Assembly: GCA_947628855.1 (NCBI GenBank)
Contig: CANRBM010000012.1
Span: 1-33,736 of the forward strand
DNA length: 33,736 nt
Direction of reading: 5' to 3'
Source: an uncultured Clostridia bacterium
GTDB taxonomy: Bacteria; Bacillota; Clostridia; Christensenellales; CAG-917
The position numbers and the translations under genes are program-made. Of the stretch, positions 23,185-32,306 are shown piece by piece (the first letter of the stretch is position 1; each line of letters begins with the position of its first letter). Below the pieces are notes generated by a model. That model worked only from the letters and a program-made list of their open reading frames with translations, had not been told where the DNA came from and ran no database searches.

Positions 23185-25038
23185 ATGGACAAGAAAAACA
23201 AAGAAAAAAAGTGCGCAGTGCGGCGCACCTCCATAGGCGGACAGGCGGTGCTTGAGGGCGTCATGATGAAGGGCGAACGCTCTATGGCGACGGCGGTGCG
23301 CGCTCCCGGGGGCGAGATAACAATCGAGAGCAAGTACGTCAAGAGCGCGAAGGAGAGAAATATCTTTTTCCGCCTGCCGTTTGTGCGCGGCGTGGTCAAT
23401 CTCGTGACGCAGCTGTTTCAAGGCACGGGAATAATAATGCGCTCCGCCGAGGTGTACGGCGATTTTGCCGAACCGTCAAAAGCGGAAGAGAAAGCCGCCA
23501 AAAAGTTCAAGGTCGATCCCATGAGTCTGCTCATGACTGTATCCGTCCTGCTTGGCATAGTGCTTGCCGTGGCGCTTTTTGTACTGCTGCCAAACGTGTT
23601 CGCGAGCCTCATAAGCGACCATACGGCGGTGGGGACAAGCTCGCTCTCAAGCCTCTGGTACAGCCTCATCGAGAGCGGATTTATGCTTGTCATTTTCATA
23701 TGCTATATTTTGCTCGTCACGCTTATGAAGGACGTGCGCAGGGTATTCATGTACCACGGCGCGGAGCATAAGACGATAAGCTGCTATGAGCACGGGCTGG
23801 AGCTTACCGTGGAGAACGCGCGCGGCATGAGCAGACAGCATAGCCGTTGCGGCACGACGTTTATGTTTTTCGTGCTCGTGGTGAGTATAATCGTGTTCGC
23901 GCTCGTAAACTTTATGCTTGACCGCTGCGGATTGCTCGTCGCAAGCAGCGTAGGCGGCTACAAAGTGTTCAACGCGCTCATAAAGCTTGGTTTCAAGCTG
24001 TTGTTCGTGCCCGTCGTGGCGGGCATATCCTATGAAATACTCAAGCTGCTTGCAAAGAGCGATTGCCTCTTTGTGCGCATACTGCGCGCGCCCGGCATGG
24101 CGCTTCAGATGCTCACCACAAAGGAGCCCGACGACGATATGCTGGAGGTGGCTATCGCCGCATTCAAGCGCGTACAGGCTATGGACGCGGACCCCACGTT
24201 GCCCGAGACGAAGTTCGAGATACGCATACCGCTCGATATGGCGAAGGAGCAGCTTAAAGGCGTCGCGCCATCCGCGGACGACGTAGATATCGAGTGGATA
24301 ATTGCGGACGCTACGGCGACTCTTCGCAGCGCGCCGCCCGCATATCTCGACAAGGCGGCTATGGAGAGGGCGCTTGCCGTCGCCGAAAAGATGAAGGACG
24401 GCATGCCATTACAATATGCGCAGGGATTAACGGAATTTTACGGCATAAGGTTGAGCGTAAACGGGAGCGTGCTCATACCGCGCCCCGAGACGGAAGAGCT
24501 CGCCGAAAAAGTTATCGCGGATATAAGGGCGAGAGAGAGCAAGGGCGAGACGGCGCGCGCGCTCGATCTGTGCACGGGCAGCGGCGCTATCGCAATAGCT
24601 ATCGCAAAAAATACGGCGGCGGACGTCACTGCGAGCGATATAAGCGCGGCGGCAATAGAGGTCGCGAAGGCAAACGCGATAAACGCGGGCGCAAAAGTCG
24701 CCTATCTTACGGGGGATATGTTTGAGCCCATAGAGGGCGTATTTGACGTCATCGTTTCAAATCCGCCGTATATCCCCACCGAGGACATAAAATGCCTCGA
24801 GGATAAGGTGAAGAAATTCGAGCCTATCTCCGCGCTTGACGGCGGCGGGGACGGCCTGGACTTTTACAGGAAGATACGCGAGGGTTTCGAGGCGCGCCTC
24901 GGCGACGGCGGCGCGCTGTATCTGGAGCTCGGCATAGGGCAGGCGGAGAGCGTAAAGGCGCTCTTCGACGGCTTTGACGTGCAGATATTCGAGGATATGG
25001 AGGGCGTCGAGCGCATAGCTCGCATTACGAGGAAATGA
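23185..25038 (+). CDS. Fusion of YqhQ (DUF1385) and PrmC release factor methyltransferase
   Basis: A 617-residue fusion. Residues about 1-320 are the membrane protein YqhQ (DUF1385): [14 protein letters not shown], four or five membrane spans and [15 protein letters not shown]. Residues about 340-617 are PrmC, which methylates the glutamine of the GGQ motif in release factors: the MPLQYAQG substrate-recognition segment, [10 protein letters not shown], the SAM-binding motif DLCTGSG (461-467) and NPPY (526-529). The two genes are usually separate neighbours in Bacillota, upstream of prfA. ATG 23185 is the likely start, although it has no good Shine-Dalgarno. The stop overlaps the prfA start (ATGA), so enzyme and substrate are co-produced. 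Confidence 0.9.
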   Translation: MDKKNKEKKCAVRRTSIGGQAVLEGVMMKGERSMATAVRAPGGEITIESKYVKSAKERNIFFRLPFVRGVVNLVTQLFQGTGIIMRSAEVYGDFAEPSKAEEKAAKKFKVDPMSLLMTVSVLLGIVLAVALFVLLPNVFASLISDHTAVGTSSLSSLWYSLIESGFMLVIFICYILLVTLMKDVRRVFMYHGAEHKTISCYEHGLELTVENARGMSRQHSRCGTTFMFFVLVVSIIVFALVNFMLDRCGLLVASSVGGYKVFNALIKLGFKLLFVPVVAGISYEILKLLAKSDCLFVRILRAPGMALQMLTTKEPDDDMLEVAIAAFKRVQAMDADPTLPETKFEIRIPLDMAKEQLKGVAPSADDVDIEWIIADATATLRSAPPAYLDKAAMERALAVAEKMKDGMPLQYAQGLTEFYGIRLSVNGSVLIPRPETEELAEKVIADIRARESKGETARALDLCTGSGAIAIAIAKNTAADVTASDISAAAIEVAKANAINAGAKVAYLTGDMFEPIEGVFDVIVSNPPYIPTEDIKCLEDKVKKFEPISALDGGGDGLDFYRKIREGFEARLGDGGALYLELGIGQAESVKALFDGFDVQIFEDMEGVERIARITRK

Positions 25039-26120
25039 AGGTCGGCGAGGCGTTTTTGACAAGACTGGACAAGATTGAGGCGCGCTTTGAGGAGCTCGGC
25101 TCTCTTCTTGCCGACCCAAATACTTTGCAGGATCAAGAGAAATTCCGCGCATACAGCAAGGAGCACTCAGATCTTAGCCCCATATGCGAACTTTACTCCG
25201 CTTTTAAGTCGCGCAGGGCACAGTACGACGATTGCGAGGCTATGCTCGGCGGCGAGACGGACCCCGATATGCGCGCCATGCTCAAAGACGAGCTTGACGA
25301 TCTTCGCGAGGCTATGGAAAAGGATATCGCGGACATTCGCGTCGCGCTCCTGCCCAAGGACCCCAATGAGGATAACAACGTCATTATGGAGATACGCGCA
25401 GGCGCGGGCGGGGATGAAGCCGCTCTCTTCGGCGCGGACCTCATGAAGATGTACCGCCACTATGCGGAGCTTAACCGCTGGAAGGTGGAAGAGGTCAGTA
25501 TGAACTTCACCGAGCTGGGCGGTGCGAAAGAGCTCGTGTTTATGATAACGGGCAAGGGCGCGTACGGCAAGCTCAAATTCGAGAGCGGAGTGCACCGCGT
25601 ACAGCGCGTGCCCGAGACGGAATCGCAGGGGCGCGTACACACCTCTACCGTCACAGTAGCCGTGCTCCCCGAGGCGCCCGACGTGGACATAACCTTGAAT
25701 GAGGCGGACATAAAGATTGACACCTACCGTAGCGGCGGCGCGGGCGGGCAGCACGTCAACAAGACGGAAAGCGCCATCCGAATGACTCACCTTCCCACGG
25801 GCATAGTCGTAGAGTGCCAGGACGAGCGCAGCCAAATGAAAAACAGGGAAAAAGCTATGAAAGTGCTCAAATCCCGCGTGTACGACTACTATCAGTCGCA
25901 GGCGCAAAAGGAGTACGACGATACCCGCCGCGCGCAAGTAGGCACCGGGGATCGTAGCGAGCGCATCCGCACCTACAACTTCCCGCAAGGACGCGTCACC
26001 GATCACCGCATAGGGCTCACTCTCTACTCCCTCGACAAATTTATGCTCGGCGAACTCGACGAAATGATTGACGCCCTCCGCCTCGCAGTCCAAAACAAAC
26101 TCCTCGAAAACATAGATTGA
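25035..26120 (+). CDS. prfA: Peptide chain release factor 1
   Basis: A 361-residue class I release factor that ends translation at UAA and UAG. The stop-codon recognition tripeptide is P-E-T (193-195, in RVPETESQG), and the GGQ catalytic motif is at 237-239 ([11 protein letters not shown]). The P-x-T form identifies RF1 rather than RF2. The GGQ glutamine is the target of the PrmC domain encoded directly upstream. The start overlaps the previous stop by four bases. Confidence 0.97.
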   Translation: MKVGEAFLTRLDKIEARFEELGSLLADPNTLQDQEKFRAYSKEHSDLSPICELYSAFKSRRAQYDDCEAMLGGETDPDMRAMLKDELDDLREAMEKDIADIRVALLPKDPNEDNNVIMEIRAGAGGDEAALFGADLMKMYRHYAELNRWKVEEVSMNFTELGGAKELVFMITGKGAYGKLKFESGVHRVQRVPETESQGRVHTSTVTVAVLPEAPDVDITLNEADIKIDTYRSGGAGGQHVNKTESAIRMTHLPTGIVVECQDERSQMKNREKAMKVLKSRVYDYYQSQAQKEYDDTRRAQVGTGDRSERIRTYNFPQGRVTDHRIGLTLYSLDKFMLGELDEMIDALRLAVQNKLLENID

Positions 26121-26130
26121 GTTTTTGTAC

Positions 26131-26159
26131 TTGAAAATATTACATATATAGTGTATGAT
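26131..26159 (+). promoter_or_regulatory. Promoter of the P-loop/threonine-synthase-like pair
   Basis: TTGAAA (26131-26136), 17-base spacer and TATGAT (26154-26159), 27 bases before ATG 26187. Confidence 0.7.
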
Positions 26160-26186
26160 ATTTATATAATCAACTTGGAGGAGTTT

Positions 26187-26609
26187 ATGATCAAGTTTAT
26201 CACAGGCGCAAAGGGTACCGGCAAGACAAAAATAATCATCGACATGGCAAACGGCAACGTGGACACCGCAAAGGGCGACATCGTATTCGTCACGGACAAA
26301 GAGGACGGCTACAAGTTCACGCTCAGGCATCAGGTGCGCCTCATCAACGCCTCCGTGCTCAAGAAGGGGAGCGCCCCCGTGGAGGAGCCCGCTCTCATCG
26401 GGTTCATAAAGGGCATACTTGCGGGCAATCACGACATAGAGACGCTCTATCTCGACGGCGCGCATAGGCTGCTCGGCAAGACCGTACACGAGATGGAGGA
26501 CTTTTTCAAGGATATCTACGCCGTGGCAAAGTCCACCGAGACGCAATTTGTCGTGACGGTAAGCGAGGACGAAAAGAATTTTCCCGACTTTCTCAAACAA
26601 TATCTATGA
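26187..26609 (+). CDS. Small P-loop NTPase of unknown function
   Basis: A 140-residue protein with Walker A GAKGTGKTK (about 6-14) right at the N-terminus and a Walker B-like TLYLDGAH near residue 90. It has no other recognisable domain and is far shorter than most ATPases, keeping only the nucleotide-binding core. GGAGG precedes ATG 26187, the better start although the frame is open 36 bases further upstream. The stop overlaps the start of the threonine-synthase-like gene (ATGA), so the two products are probably made together; a shared function is possible but unproven. Confidence 0.7.
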   Translation: MIKFITGAKGTGKTKIIIDMANGNVDTAKGDIVFVTDKEDGYKFTLRHQVRLINASVLKKGSAPVEEPALIGFIKGILAGNHDIETLYLDGAHRLLGKTVHEMEDFFKDIYAVAKSTETQFVVTVSEDEKNFPDFLKQYL

Positions 26610-28081
26610 GATATAAAAGCACCAGATCGGAAAATATATGCGTTGACGTTTACCGCGCTATTTTGGATGGCGTCGCTCTCGACGGAGGGCTGTACGTGCC
26701 CGAGAATTTCCCAAAGCTCACGGCAGACTTCATCGAAAATATCTTAACGAGCTCCCTCGCCGAACGCATGGCGAGGGTGTTATCGCTTTTTGTGGACATG
26801 CCCGACGCGCAGCTTTGCGAGCTATGCGAGGACGCGCTTGGCGATTTCGAAGGCGAGTTGCCCATCGCTATGGCAGAGGAAGGGCTGTACTTGCTCGATC
26901 TTACGGGTGGCAATACGGCGAGGGCGGAGGACATATCGGCGCGCGTGTTCGCGAGGCTTGTAAAAGCGGCGCGCGACAAATGGCAGGAGAGCGGTATCCG
27001 AGTCGCGGCGTTCGCGGGGAGTACGGCTTGCGGCAAGACTTTGCTGGACGCTTTTAAAGGCGTGGAGGGCGTGGCGGCTATCGCGTTTGTACCCGCCGAC
27101 AAAAACCTGCTTGCAGTGCGCGGCTTGAACGCGTCCGCGGACGGAGGCAACGTACAGACTGTCGGCGTTAAGGGTGAAAATTTTGATATAGAGCTGAAAA
27201 ATATTCTCTCGGACGACAAGGTTTTGCGCGAATTTGAGGATATGGGGTGCAAAATACTTGACTCTGACGGCAAAAATATTGGCAGAGTACTGCCGTACGT
27301 CGCGTGCTTTGTATCCGCGTATGCGGATCTTGCCTCCGACGGCGAGATAGCGTTTGGCGACAAAGTGAATTTCGCGCTTCCCGCGGGGGATATGTCCGCG
27401 GCGATAGCGGGGATATACGCGAGGCAGATGGGACTGCCGATAGACAGGCTGATACTCGCGTTCAACTCCAACAAAGCGGTCATCGACCTGGTCGCGGACG
27501 GCGAGTTCAGTCTGCCGAAAAAGACGGTCAAGACCTGCGCGCCCGAGATGGATGTCGTTTTGCCCGCAAACTTGGAAAGGCTGGTTTTCGAGCTTACAGA
27601 CAGGGACGCGACGCGCACTGCGGAGGCTATGCGCGAGTTTAAAGAGGAGGGAAAGATCTCGCTCGGCGACGTCACGGGCAGCGAGGCGTATGACGCAATC
27701 GTCGCGGGCTGGGCGGACGATGACGACATAAAAGAGACGGCATACAACATTTTCGACATGGACGACATAGTTTTGGACGCGCACGACGCGGCAGCGGCAA
27801 GCGTGTACTACGACTATTGCAACGAGTCCGCTGACGATACGCCCACAGTCCTGTGGCAGACCGTCCATCCCTATGTGTATGTGACAAATACGCTGGGGAC
27901 GTTTGGCGTAAAAGAGCCCGACGCTATTAAGGCTGTCGCGAAATTGGAGCTTTTGACGGCGCTGGAGCGCCCGCGCTGTATAGAAGAGGCGCTTTCCTCG
28001 CGCGATATAAATCCCGACGGGCTCATACCCGTAAGTTGGATGAGGGAAGTCATAGTCGCCTTTATGAAACAATTGGTATAG
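26606..28081 (+). CDS. Threonine synthase-like protein lacking the PLP lysine
   Basis: A 491-residue protein that aligns along its length with threonine synthase: YKSTRSEN with DGGLYVP at the N-terminus, VGVKGENFD in the middle, IGRVLPYVACF, AAIAGIYARQMGLPIDRLILAFN, and the expected C-terminal region. However, the PLP-lysine motif HGPTLAFKD of E. coli ThrC reads GGNTARAED here, so the Schiff-base lysine is Glu108. The phosphate loop TSGDTG reads GSTACG (138-143) and the PLP-contact GNFG reads GDMS (261-264). The protein is probably not a PLP enzyme. It may be a regulator or binding protein. It is coupled to the small P-loop gene. Confidence 0.8.
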   Translation: MRYKSTRSENICVDVYRAILDGVALDGGLYVPENFPKLTADFIENILTSSLAERMARVLSLFVDMPDAQLCELCEDALGDFEGELPIAMAEEGLYLLDLTGGNTARAEDISARVFARLVKAARDKWQESGIRVAAFAGSTACGKTLLDAFKGVEGVAAIAFVPADKNLLAVRGLNASADGGNVQTVGVKGENFDIELKNILSDDKVLREFEDMGCKILDSDGKNIGRVLPYVACFVSAYADLASDGEIAFGDKVNFALPAGDMSAAIAGIYARQMGLPIDRLILAFNSNKAVIDLVADGEFSLPKKTVKTCAPEMDVVLPANLERLVFELTDRDATRTAEAMREFKEEGKISLGDVTGSEAYDAIVAGWADDDDIKETAYNIFDMDDIVLDAHDAAAASVYYDYCNESADDTPTVLWQTVHPYVYVTNTLGTFGVKEPDAIKAVAKLELLTALERPRCIEEALSSRDINPDGLIPVSWMREVIVAFMKQLV

Positions 28082-28091
28082 AGGATACATT

Positions 28092-29087
28092 ATGGATGAA
28101 AAAAAGAGGATAGTAAGCGGCATACAGCCTACGGGCACAATTACGCTCGGCAACTACATCGGCGCGGTCAACAATTGGCGCAAGATGCAGTCGGATTTTG
28201 ACAGTATATTTTTCATCGCCGACTTACACGCGCTCACGCTGAGGCGGGAGCCTGCGGAGTTCAGACAGACAGCGCTGAGCTTTTTCGCGCAATATCTTGC
28301 CATGGGGCTGGACCCCGAAAAGGCGATAATATACTTCCAGTCGCAGGTACACCAGCATACCGAGCTTCAGTGGATACTCAACTGCAATACCTATGTGGGC
28401 GAGGCGTCGCGTATGACGCAGTTTAAGGACAAGAGCGCAAAACACGCGGACAACATCAATATGGGGCTCATGGATTATCCCGTGCTTATGGCGGCGGATA
28501 TCTTGATGTTCCAATCCGACCTCGTTCCCGTCGGCGTGGACCAAAAACAACACCTCGAGCTGACGAGGGATATCGCTATACGTTTCAACAACCGCTACGG
28601 CGAGACGTTCAAGGTGCCCGAGGCGTACATTCCAACCGTGGGCGCAAAAATATGCTCCTTGCAGGACCCGACCGCGAAGATGTCCAAATCCGACCCCGAT
28701 CCCAACGCCTACGTAGCCGTCATAGACGACGAGGCGACGATAATAAGGAAGTTCAAGCGCGCCGTCACGGACAGTGGCAACGAGATAGTAGTGCGCGAAG
28801 ATAAGCCCGGAGTGAGCAACCTCATCAACATATACGCCGCGATTTGCGACAAGGCGCCTTCGGAAGTGGAAAAGGAGTTCGCGGGACAGGGCTACGGCAC
28901 CTTCAAGATAGCCGTGGGAGAGGCGGTCGCCGCCGCTTTCGAGCCTATTCGCCGCGAGTATGCAAGATATATCGCGGACAAGGAGTACCTCGCGTCCGTC
29001 GCAAAGGAAGGCGCTCAGAAGGCGGCGTACCTCGCCGAAAAGACTCTGCGCAAGGTCAAAAAGAGAGTGGGGCTCATCTCGTTTTGA
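28092..29087 (+). CDS. trpS: Tryptophanyl-tRNA synthetase
   Basis: A 331-residue class I aminoacyl-tRNA synthetase that charges tRNA-Trp. The HIGH-equivalent TLGNYIG (about 17-23) and the KMSKS loop AKMSKSDP (about 196-203) are present, together with the family segments FFIADLHALT and LVPVGVDQKQHLEL. Length is typical of the bacterial enzyme. The start is 10 bases after the previous stop with AGAGGA upstream, so it may share that transcript. Confidence 0.97.
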   Translation: MDEKKRIVSGIQPTGTITLGNYIGAVNNWRKMQSDFDSIFFIADLHALTLRREPAEFRQTALSFFAQYLAMGLDPEKAIIYFQSQVHQHTELQWILNCNTYVGEASRMTQFKDKSAKHADNINMGLMDYPVLMAADILMFQSDLVPVGVDQKQHLELTRDIAIRFNNRYGETFKVPEAYIPTVGAKICSLQDPTAKMSKSDPDPNAYVAVIDDEATIIRKFKRAVTDSGNEIVVREDKPGVSNLINIYAAICDKAPSEVEKEFAGQGYGTFKIAVGEAVAAAFEPIRREYARYIADKEYLASVAKEGAQKAAYLAEKTLRKVKKRVGLISF

Positions 29088-29130
29088 GACTTTCATACTC
29101 ATTTAATAAAAAGCGCGCATAATAAAGGAT

Positions 29131-29991
29131 ATGTTTGGATACGTTATACCTGACAAAAACAATATGTACATCAAGGACTTTAACGTCTTTCAGGCATTCT
29201 ATTGCGGGCTGTGCAGGGCGCTGGGCAAAACCGGCTCGCAGCCGACGAGGCTTTGCACAAACTATGACGTGACCTTTTACAGCGTGCTCCTTCACAGCCT
29301 CATGGGACAGGAGGTCACTTTCGAGCGCAAGGTGTGCGTCTACAACGGCAAGCGCAAAGTGTCCGTCGCCGTGGACGAGCTTAGCCGCAAGATGGCGGAT
29401 CTCGCCGTGTTGCTGGTGTATTACAACATAGACGACGACGTTCACGACGGCAAGATATCCCGCGCGCCCCTCAAGTGGAGGCTGGCTCTCAGAAAGAGCA
29501 GGGCGGCAAAGCGTATGCCGAAGATAGACGAGATGATGAAGGAGCGATTTTGTGCACTTCGCGCGCTCGAGGCGGAAAATTGTGACAGCATAGACGCTAC
29601 GGCGGACGCATTTGCCTCGCTTATGCGGGACATAACGCGAGAGTTTATGCCTACGGACGACAATATAGACACCTTCACCTACAACCTCGGCAGGATCGTC
29701 TACATCATGGACGCCGTGGACGACGTGGAGAAGGACTTCAAAAAGAAGAGATATAATCCGCTCATCGCAAGCATGGGCGGGTGCGCATCAAAACAGGAAT
29801 TTTTGACGAAAAACAGGGAAGAGCTTGAGTTTTTGCTCGGCTCCACCTACAATAAACTCGTCGGCAGCTACAACCTCATGGAGATAAAACTCTACGAGGG
29901 CGTGCTGAGCAACACGGTGTATCTTGGGATACGTATGCAGATGGATAGATTGCTTAAAGGAGAAGAAAAATGCCAAATGACCCGTTTGTGA
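29131..29991 (+). CDS. DUF5685 family protein
   Basis: A 286-residue protein matching DUF5685, a Bacillota family of unknown function. Typical are MFGYVIPDKN at the N-terminus, FQAFYCGLCRALG (about 25-37, conserved CGLC pair), and FTYNLGRIVYIMDAVDDVEKDFKKKRYNPL (about 195-225). The last contains a D-D-x-x-D-like arrangement recalling helical isoprenoid-synthase folds, but I would not infer that activity. It overlaps the next gene by 22 bases; the pair DUF5685 plus J-domain protein is common in Clostridia. Confidence 0.85.
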   Translation: MFGYVIPDKNNMYIKDFNVFQAFYCGLCRALGKTGSQPTRLCTNYDVTFYSVLLHSLMGQEVTFERKVCVYNGKRKVSVAVDELSRKMADLAVLLVYYNIDDDVHDGKISRAPLKWRLALRKSRAAKRMPKIDEMMKERFCALRALEAENCDSIDATADAFASLMRDITREFMPTDDNIDTFTYNLGRIVYIMDAVDDVEKDFKKKRYNPLIASMGGCASKQEFLTKNREELEFLLGSTYNKLVGSYNLMEIKLYEGVLSNTVYLGIRMQMDRLLKGEEKCQMTRL

Positions 29992-30623
29992 TCTTGGGGA
30001 TCGACAGGAATGCCACTCAGAGCGAGATCGAGGAGGCGTACAAATCAAAGAAAGAGGAGCTGAAGGCTCACCTCTTCGACGAGGGCGAAAGCGGCGCGGA
30101 GGCGGCAAGACAGCTTGAGCTGCTCGAGAGCGCATACAGCGACGCAATGGAAGCTACGCACGAAAATGCGGAAGTCTCGGGGGACGGCGAATCCAACTAT
30201 GAGGTGGTCAAGCAGGCGATACGCGACAAGAATGTGGAGCAAGCGCAGAGAGAGCTCGACAAGATATCCTATCGCGGACCCGAGTGGCACTATATGCAGT
30301 CCATAGTTTTCTATGAGAAAAATTGGCTGAACGACAGCCGCAAGCAGCTTGAGATTGCGCTGCAGATGGAGCCTAGCAATGCGAAATATCAGAGGGCGCT
30401 CGACAACCTCAAAAAGAAGATGGACGGCTCCCGCCCCTATGACAGGGAAGGCTCGGGCGGAGTTTACGGTTCTGCATCAAATCCGCAACAGCCTAATACG
30501 AACAGGACCTATTCGCAGGCGCCCGCGGACGCTACGGACGGCTGCTGCGCGGCATGTCAAGCGCTTTGGTGCGCGGATTGCTGTTGCGAGTGCATGGGCG
30601 GGGATCTCATCCGCTGTTGCTGA
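29970..30623 (+). CDS. J-domain-like protein without HPD, Cys-rich C-terminus
   Basis: A 217-residue protein. Residues about 4-55 resemble a J domain (FVILGIDRNATQSEIEEAYKSKK, then LELLESAYSDAM), but the HPD tripeptide that stimulates DnaK ATPase is absent: the site reads LKAHLFDEG. The middle (about 75-145) looks like TPR-type helices, followed by a Gly/Pro/Gln-rich linker. The C-terminus is rich in cysteine (CCAACQALWCADCCCECMGGDLIRCC region, 11 Cys), perhaps for metal or lipid binding. It is translated from within the end of the DUF5685 gene, with a good AAAGGAG before ATG 29970. Confidence 0.75.
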   Translation: MPNDPFVILGIDRNATQSEIEEAYKSKKEELKAHLFDEGESGAEAARQLELLESAYSDAMEATHENAEVSGDGESNYEVVKQAIRDKNVEQAQRELDKISYRGPEWHYMQSIVFYEKNWLNDSRKQLEIALQMEPSNAKYQRALDNLKKKMDGSRPYDREGSGGVYGSASNPQQPNTNRTYSQAPADATDGCCAACQALWCADCCCECMGGDLIRCC

Positions 30624-30631
30624 TGCTTGAA

Positions 30632-30675
30632 GAGAAAGTATTATGAAATGTCGCAATTTTTATAATACTTTTCTC
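30632..30675. repeat. AT-rich hairpin after the J-domain gene
   Basis: GAGAAAGTATTAT (30632-30644) and ATAATACTTTTCTC (30662-30675) form a 13-bp stem with one bulge. It may be a terminator-like structure, though no T-tract follows. It shares AAAGTATT with the element at 2606-2676. Confidence 0.5.
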
Positions 30676-30770
30676 ATAAATGCCGCTGTTTGGAACACTT
30701 AGCCCAAAATTTGCGCGTTTTAACTCGCGCGTACGACGGCGGTGGACGCGGCGTAGATTGATTTGGATAT

Positions 30771-31481
30771 ATGAAAAAGATCGACCGTTCGGACATGATA
30801 TACTCGCTTGCGCTTGCAGGCATATCGGCGGCACTTGCGATAATCTTTGTGACGCTTGGGGTGTACGTCCGCTTTACCACGGTCGCCTTTTTTATTGCCG
30901 CGGGACTCAGCATAATGATCCCGCTTTCAAAGCGATATTGGTTTTCAAGCGTGGCGGCGCTCATCGTTTCGGGCGTGGCAAGCTTTTTCATCGCGGGCTC
31001 GGACGTCACGGTCATCGCGGGCTATATCGTCTATTTCGGGCCTATGGCGCTCATCGCGGGGACGATGTACAACCTGCATGTCAAGTGGTATATCCAACTG
31101 CCGATAAAACTTGTTTACATCAACGGCGCGCTCGCGCTCTTGTATTATGTGCTCGGCACCATAGTCGTGGACGCGTCTATCATGGAGGTATTGCCGTATT
31201 GGGCGATCGCCATCATAGGTTCCGTGTTGCTCTTGGCGGTGGACGTCATACTTGTTTTCATCTACTCCAAACTCGGCGTAATAGTGGGCAGGGTGCTCAG
31301 AGGCAGAAAGCAAAAGGGAGAGGAAGAGCCCTCCCCCGCCTACGACGACGAGGATCCCTTCGAGGAAGAGCTCCTGGAGCAGGACATCTACCCAAAGGAA
31401 ACAGCGGAAGATGAGGGAGAAGATGAGAAGGGGCAAGATGAAGATGACGCGAAAGACCCGCCTGATAATTCTCAAACATAG
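30771..31481 (+). CDS. Polytopic membrane protein with acidic tail
   Basis: A 236-residue protein with about five or six membrane spans (roughly 10-30, 36-52, 58-78, 84-100, 115-135 and 143-165). A basic patch (RGRKQKG) follows the last span, then a strongly acidic, Pro- and Asp/Glu-rich tail of about 60 residues. The short, regular spans recall ECF-type substrate-capture proteins, but I saw no substrate motif, so no function is assigned. The start has only a weak Shine-Dalgarno. It is not clearly linked to either neighbour. Confidence 0.65.
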   Translation: MKKIDRSDMIYSLALAGISAALAIIFVTLGVYVRFTTVAFFIAAGLSIMIPLSKRYWFSSVAALIVSGVASFFIAGSDVTVIAGYIVYFGPMALIAGTMYNLHVKWYIQLPIKLVYINGALALLYYVLGTIVVDASIMEVLPYWAIAIIGSVLLLAVDVILVFIYSKLGVIVGRVLRGRKQKGEEEPSPAYDDEDPFEEELLEQDIYPKETAEDEGEDEKGQDEDDAKDPPDNSQT

Positions 31482-31488
31482 ATGAGTT

Positions 31489-31579
31489 TGTATATAAGAA
31501 AAGCCGGACAGAGGGTTCGTAAAGACAATCCCCTCAGTCCGCTCTGAGGAGCGGACAGCTCCCCTTGCTAAAGGGAGCC
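31489..31579. repeat. Copy of the module seen at 4131-4210
   Basis: Shares AATCCCCTCAGTCCGCTC and GCGGACAGCTCCCCTT with 4155-4210, with a hairpin GTCCGCTC-TGAG-GAGCGGAC. It leads directly into composite repeat copy 4. Confidence 0.6.
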
Positions 31580-31830
31580 TTGTGCTCGGACAAAGCGTCA
31601 CGTCAATATCACGCTTTCTCGCAGGAGTTTTGGACATTGCATACAATCAAAAAACGCGCGAACCAGCAACGAAAAGTTGCGACGTTCGCGCGTTTTTAGC
31701 TTGGGATCAAAAGGGCAAATCGCCCTTTGCCGAGGTGTGGGGCAGCGCCCCACCTGGGGCGTGCAGGGCTCGCAGCCCTGCGTGGGACGACGAAGTCCCT
31801 TGTCGGGGTTTGGGCGCGTAGCCCACATAA
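31580..31830. repeat. Composite hairpin repeat, copy 4 (3' of the arsR-like gene)
   Basis: Close to copy 2: conserved segment with CTCGCAGGAGTTTTGGACATTG, forked hairpin GCGCGAAC/GTTCGCGC with inner GCAAC/GTTGC, TTTTTAGCTTGGGA, then AAAGGGC/GCCCTTT, GTGGGGC/GCCCCAC, GCAGGGC/GCCCTGC and GGGC/GCCC hairpins. The right edge is about 3 bases from the minus-strand stop at 31833. Confidence 0.7.
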
Positions 31831-31832
31831 GC

Positions 31833-32165
31833 TCACAAATTCAGAAAATTGACTCCTGCGAGCAGGACGTCCTCTATTTTTGGGCTTTTTATTGAATAGT
31901 AGATGACTTTTCCTTCGCGTCTTTGCTGTACAATGTCGGCGGCGCGCAGTAGGCGGAGTTGGTGCGAGCAGGTGGTCTGATTGAGCTTTAAAATACGGCT
32001 GAGGTCGCTGACGCACAGCTCGGATATGGAGAGCGCGCAGATTATCTTTGCTCGTGTGACGTCGCTGCAAGCGGAGAAAAACTCCGCGAGGGAGTACAGC
32101 GTCGCGTTGTTGGGCAAAAAGCTTTTTACGGTCGATTCGGTCTCGTCGTCTATCAATTTTTCCAT
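31833..32165 (-). CDS. ArsR/SmtB-family transcriptional regulator
   Basis: A 110-residue winged-helix repressor. The recognition helix region reads LSRILKLNQTTCSHQLRLLRAADIV (about 55-79) and the wing RREGKVIYYSI (about 82-92). ArsR-type proteins release DNA on binding metal or oxidant. The ELCVSDL motif keeps only the first Cys (Cys51) of the ELCVCDL pair; other cysteines are Cys33, 43 and 66, and there are no C-terminal His ligands. ATG 32165 is preferred over an earlier in-frame start at 32261, because it fits the family N-terminus; TATTAT lies 6 bases upstream. CATATG-rich operator-like repeats separate it from a divergent small membrane gene. Confidence 0.88.
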   Translation of the reverse strand: MEKLIDDETESTVKSFLPNNATLYSLAEFFSACSDVTRAKIICALSISELCVSDLSRILKLNQTTCSHQLRLLRAADIVQQRREGKVIYYSIKSPKIEDVLLAGVNFLNL

Positions 32166-32171
32166 ACTTCG

Positions 32172-32177
32172 ATAATA
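32172..32177 (-). promoter_or_regulatory. -10 box of the arsR-like gene
   Basis: TATTAT on the minus strand, 6 bases before ATG 32165, predicting a leaderless message. No good -35 box was found. Confidence 0.4.
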
Positions 32178-32180
32178 CGG

Positions 32181-32262
32181 CATATGAACATAAAAAGAGT
32201 GTAAGCATTTGTCGCCATATGTGAGGATATGTGTTTTTTTGTCATATGCGGATATGTTCACA
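32181..32262. promoter_or_regulatory. Operator-like CATATG repeats between arsR and the small membrane gene
   Basis: CATATG occurs at 32181-32186, 32216-32221 and 32243-32248. The last two are followed by GGATATG at 32225-32231 and 32250-32256, giving two direct copies of CATATG-N1-3-GGATATG. The last overlaps the -35 region of the divergent small gene. These are plausible binding sites for the ArsR-type regulator. Confidence 0.5.
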
Positions 32263-32286
32263 GGGCGAGGCTTAGTGGCATATACT
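32257..32286 (+). promoter_or_regulatory. Promoter of the 57-residue membrane protein
   Basis: TTCACA (32257-32262), 18-base spacer and TATACT (32281-32286), followed closely by AAAGGAGG. Confidence 0.6.
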
Positions 32287-32306
32287 GTTGCGCAAAGGAG
32301 GGGATG

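Noticed and set aside
26606..28081. Calling this gene a functional thrC
   Set aside because: The lysine that binds PLP and two further cofactor motifs are changed.
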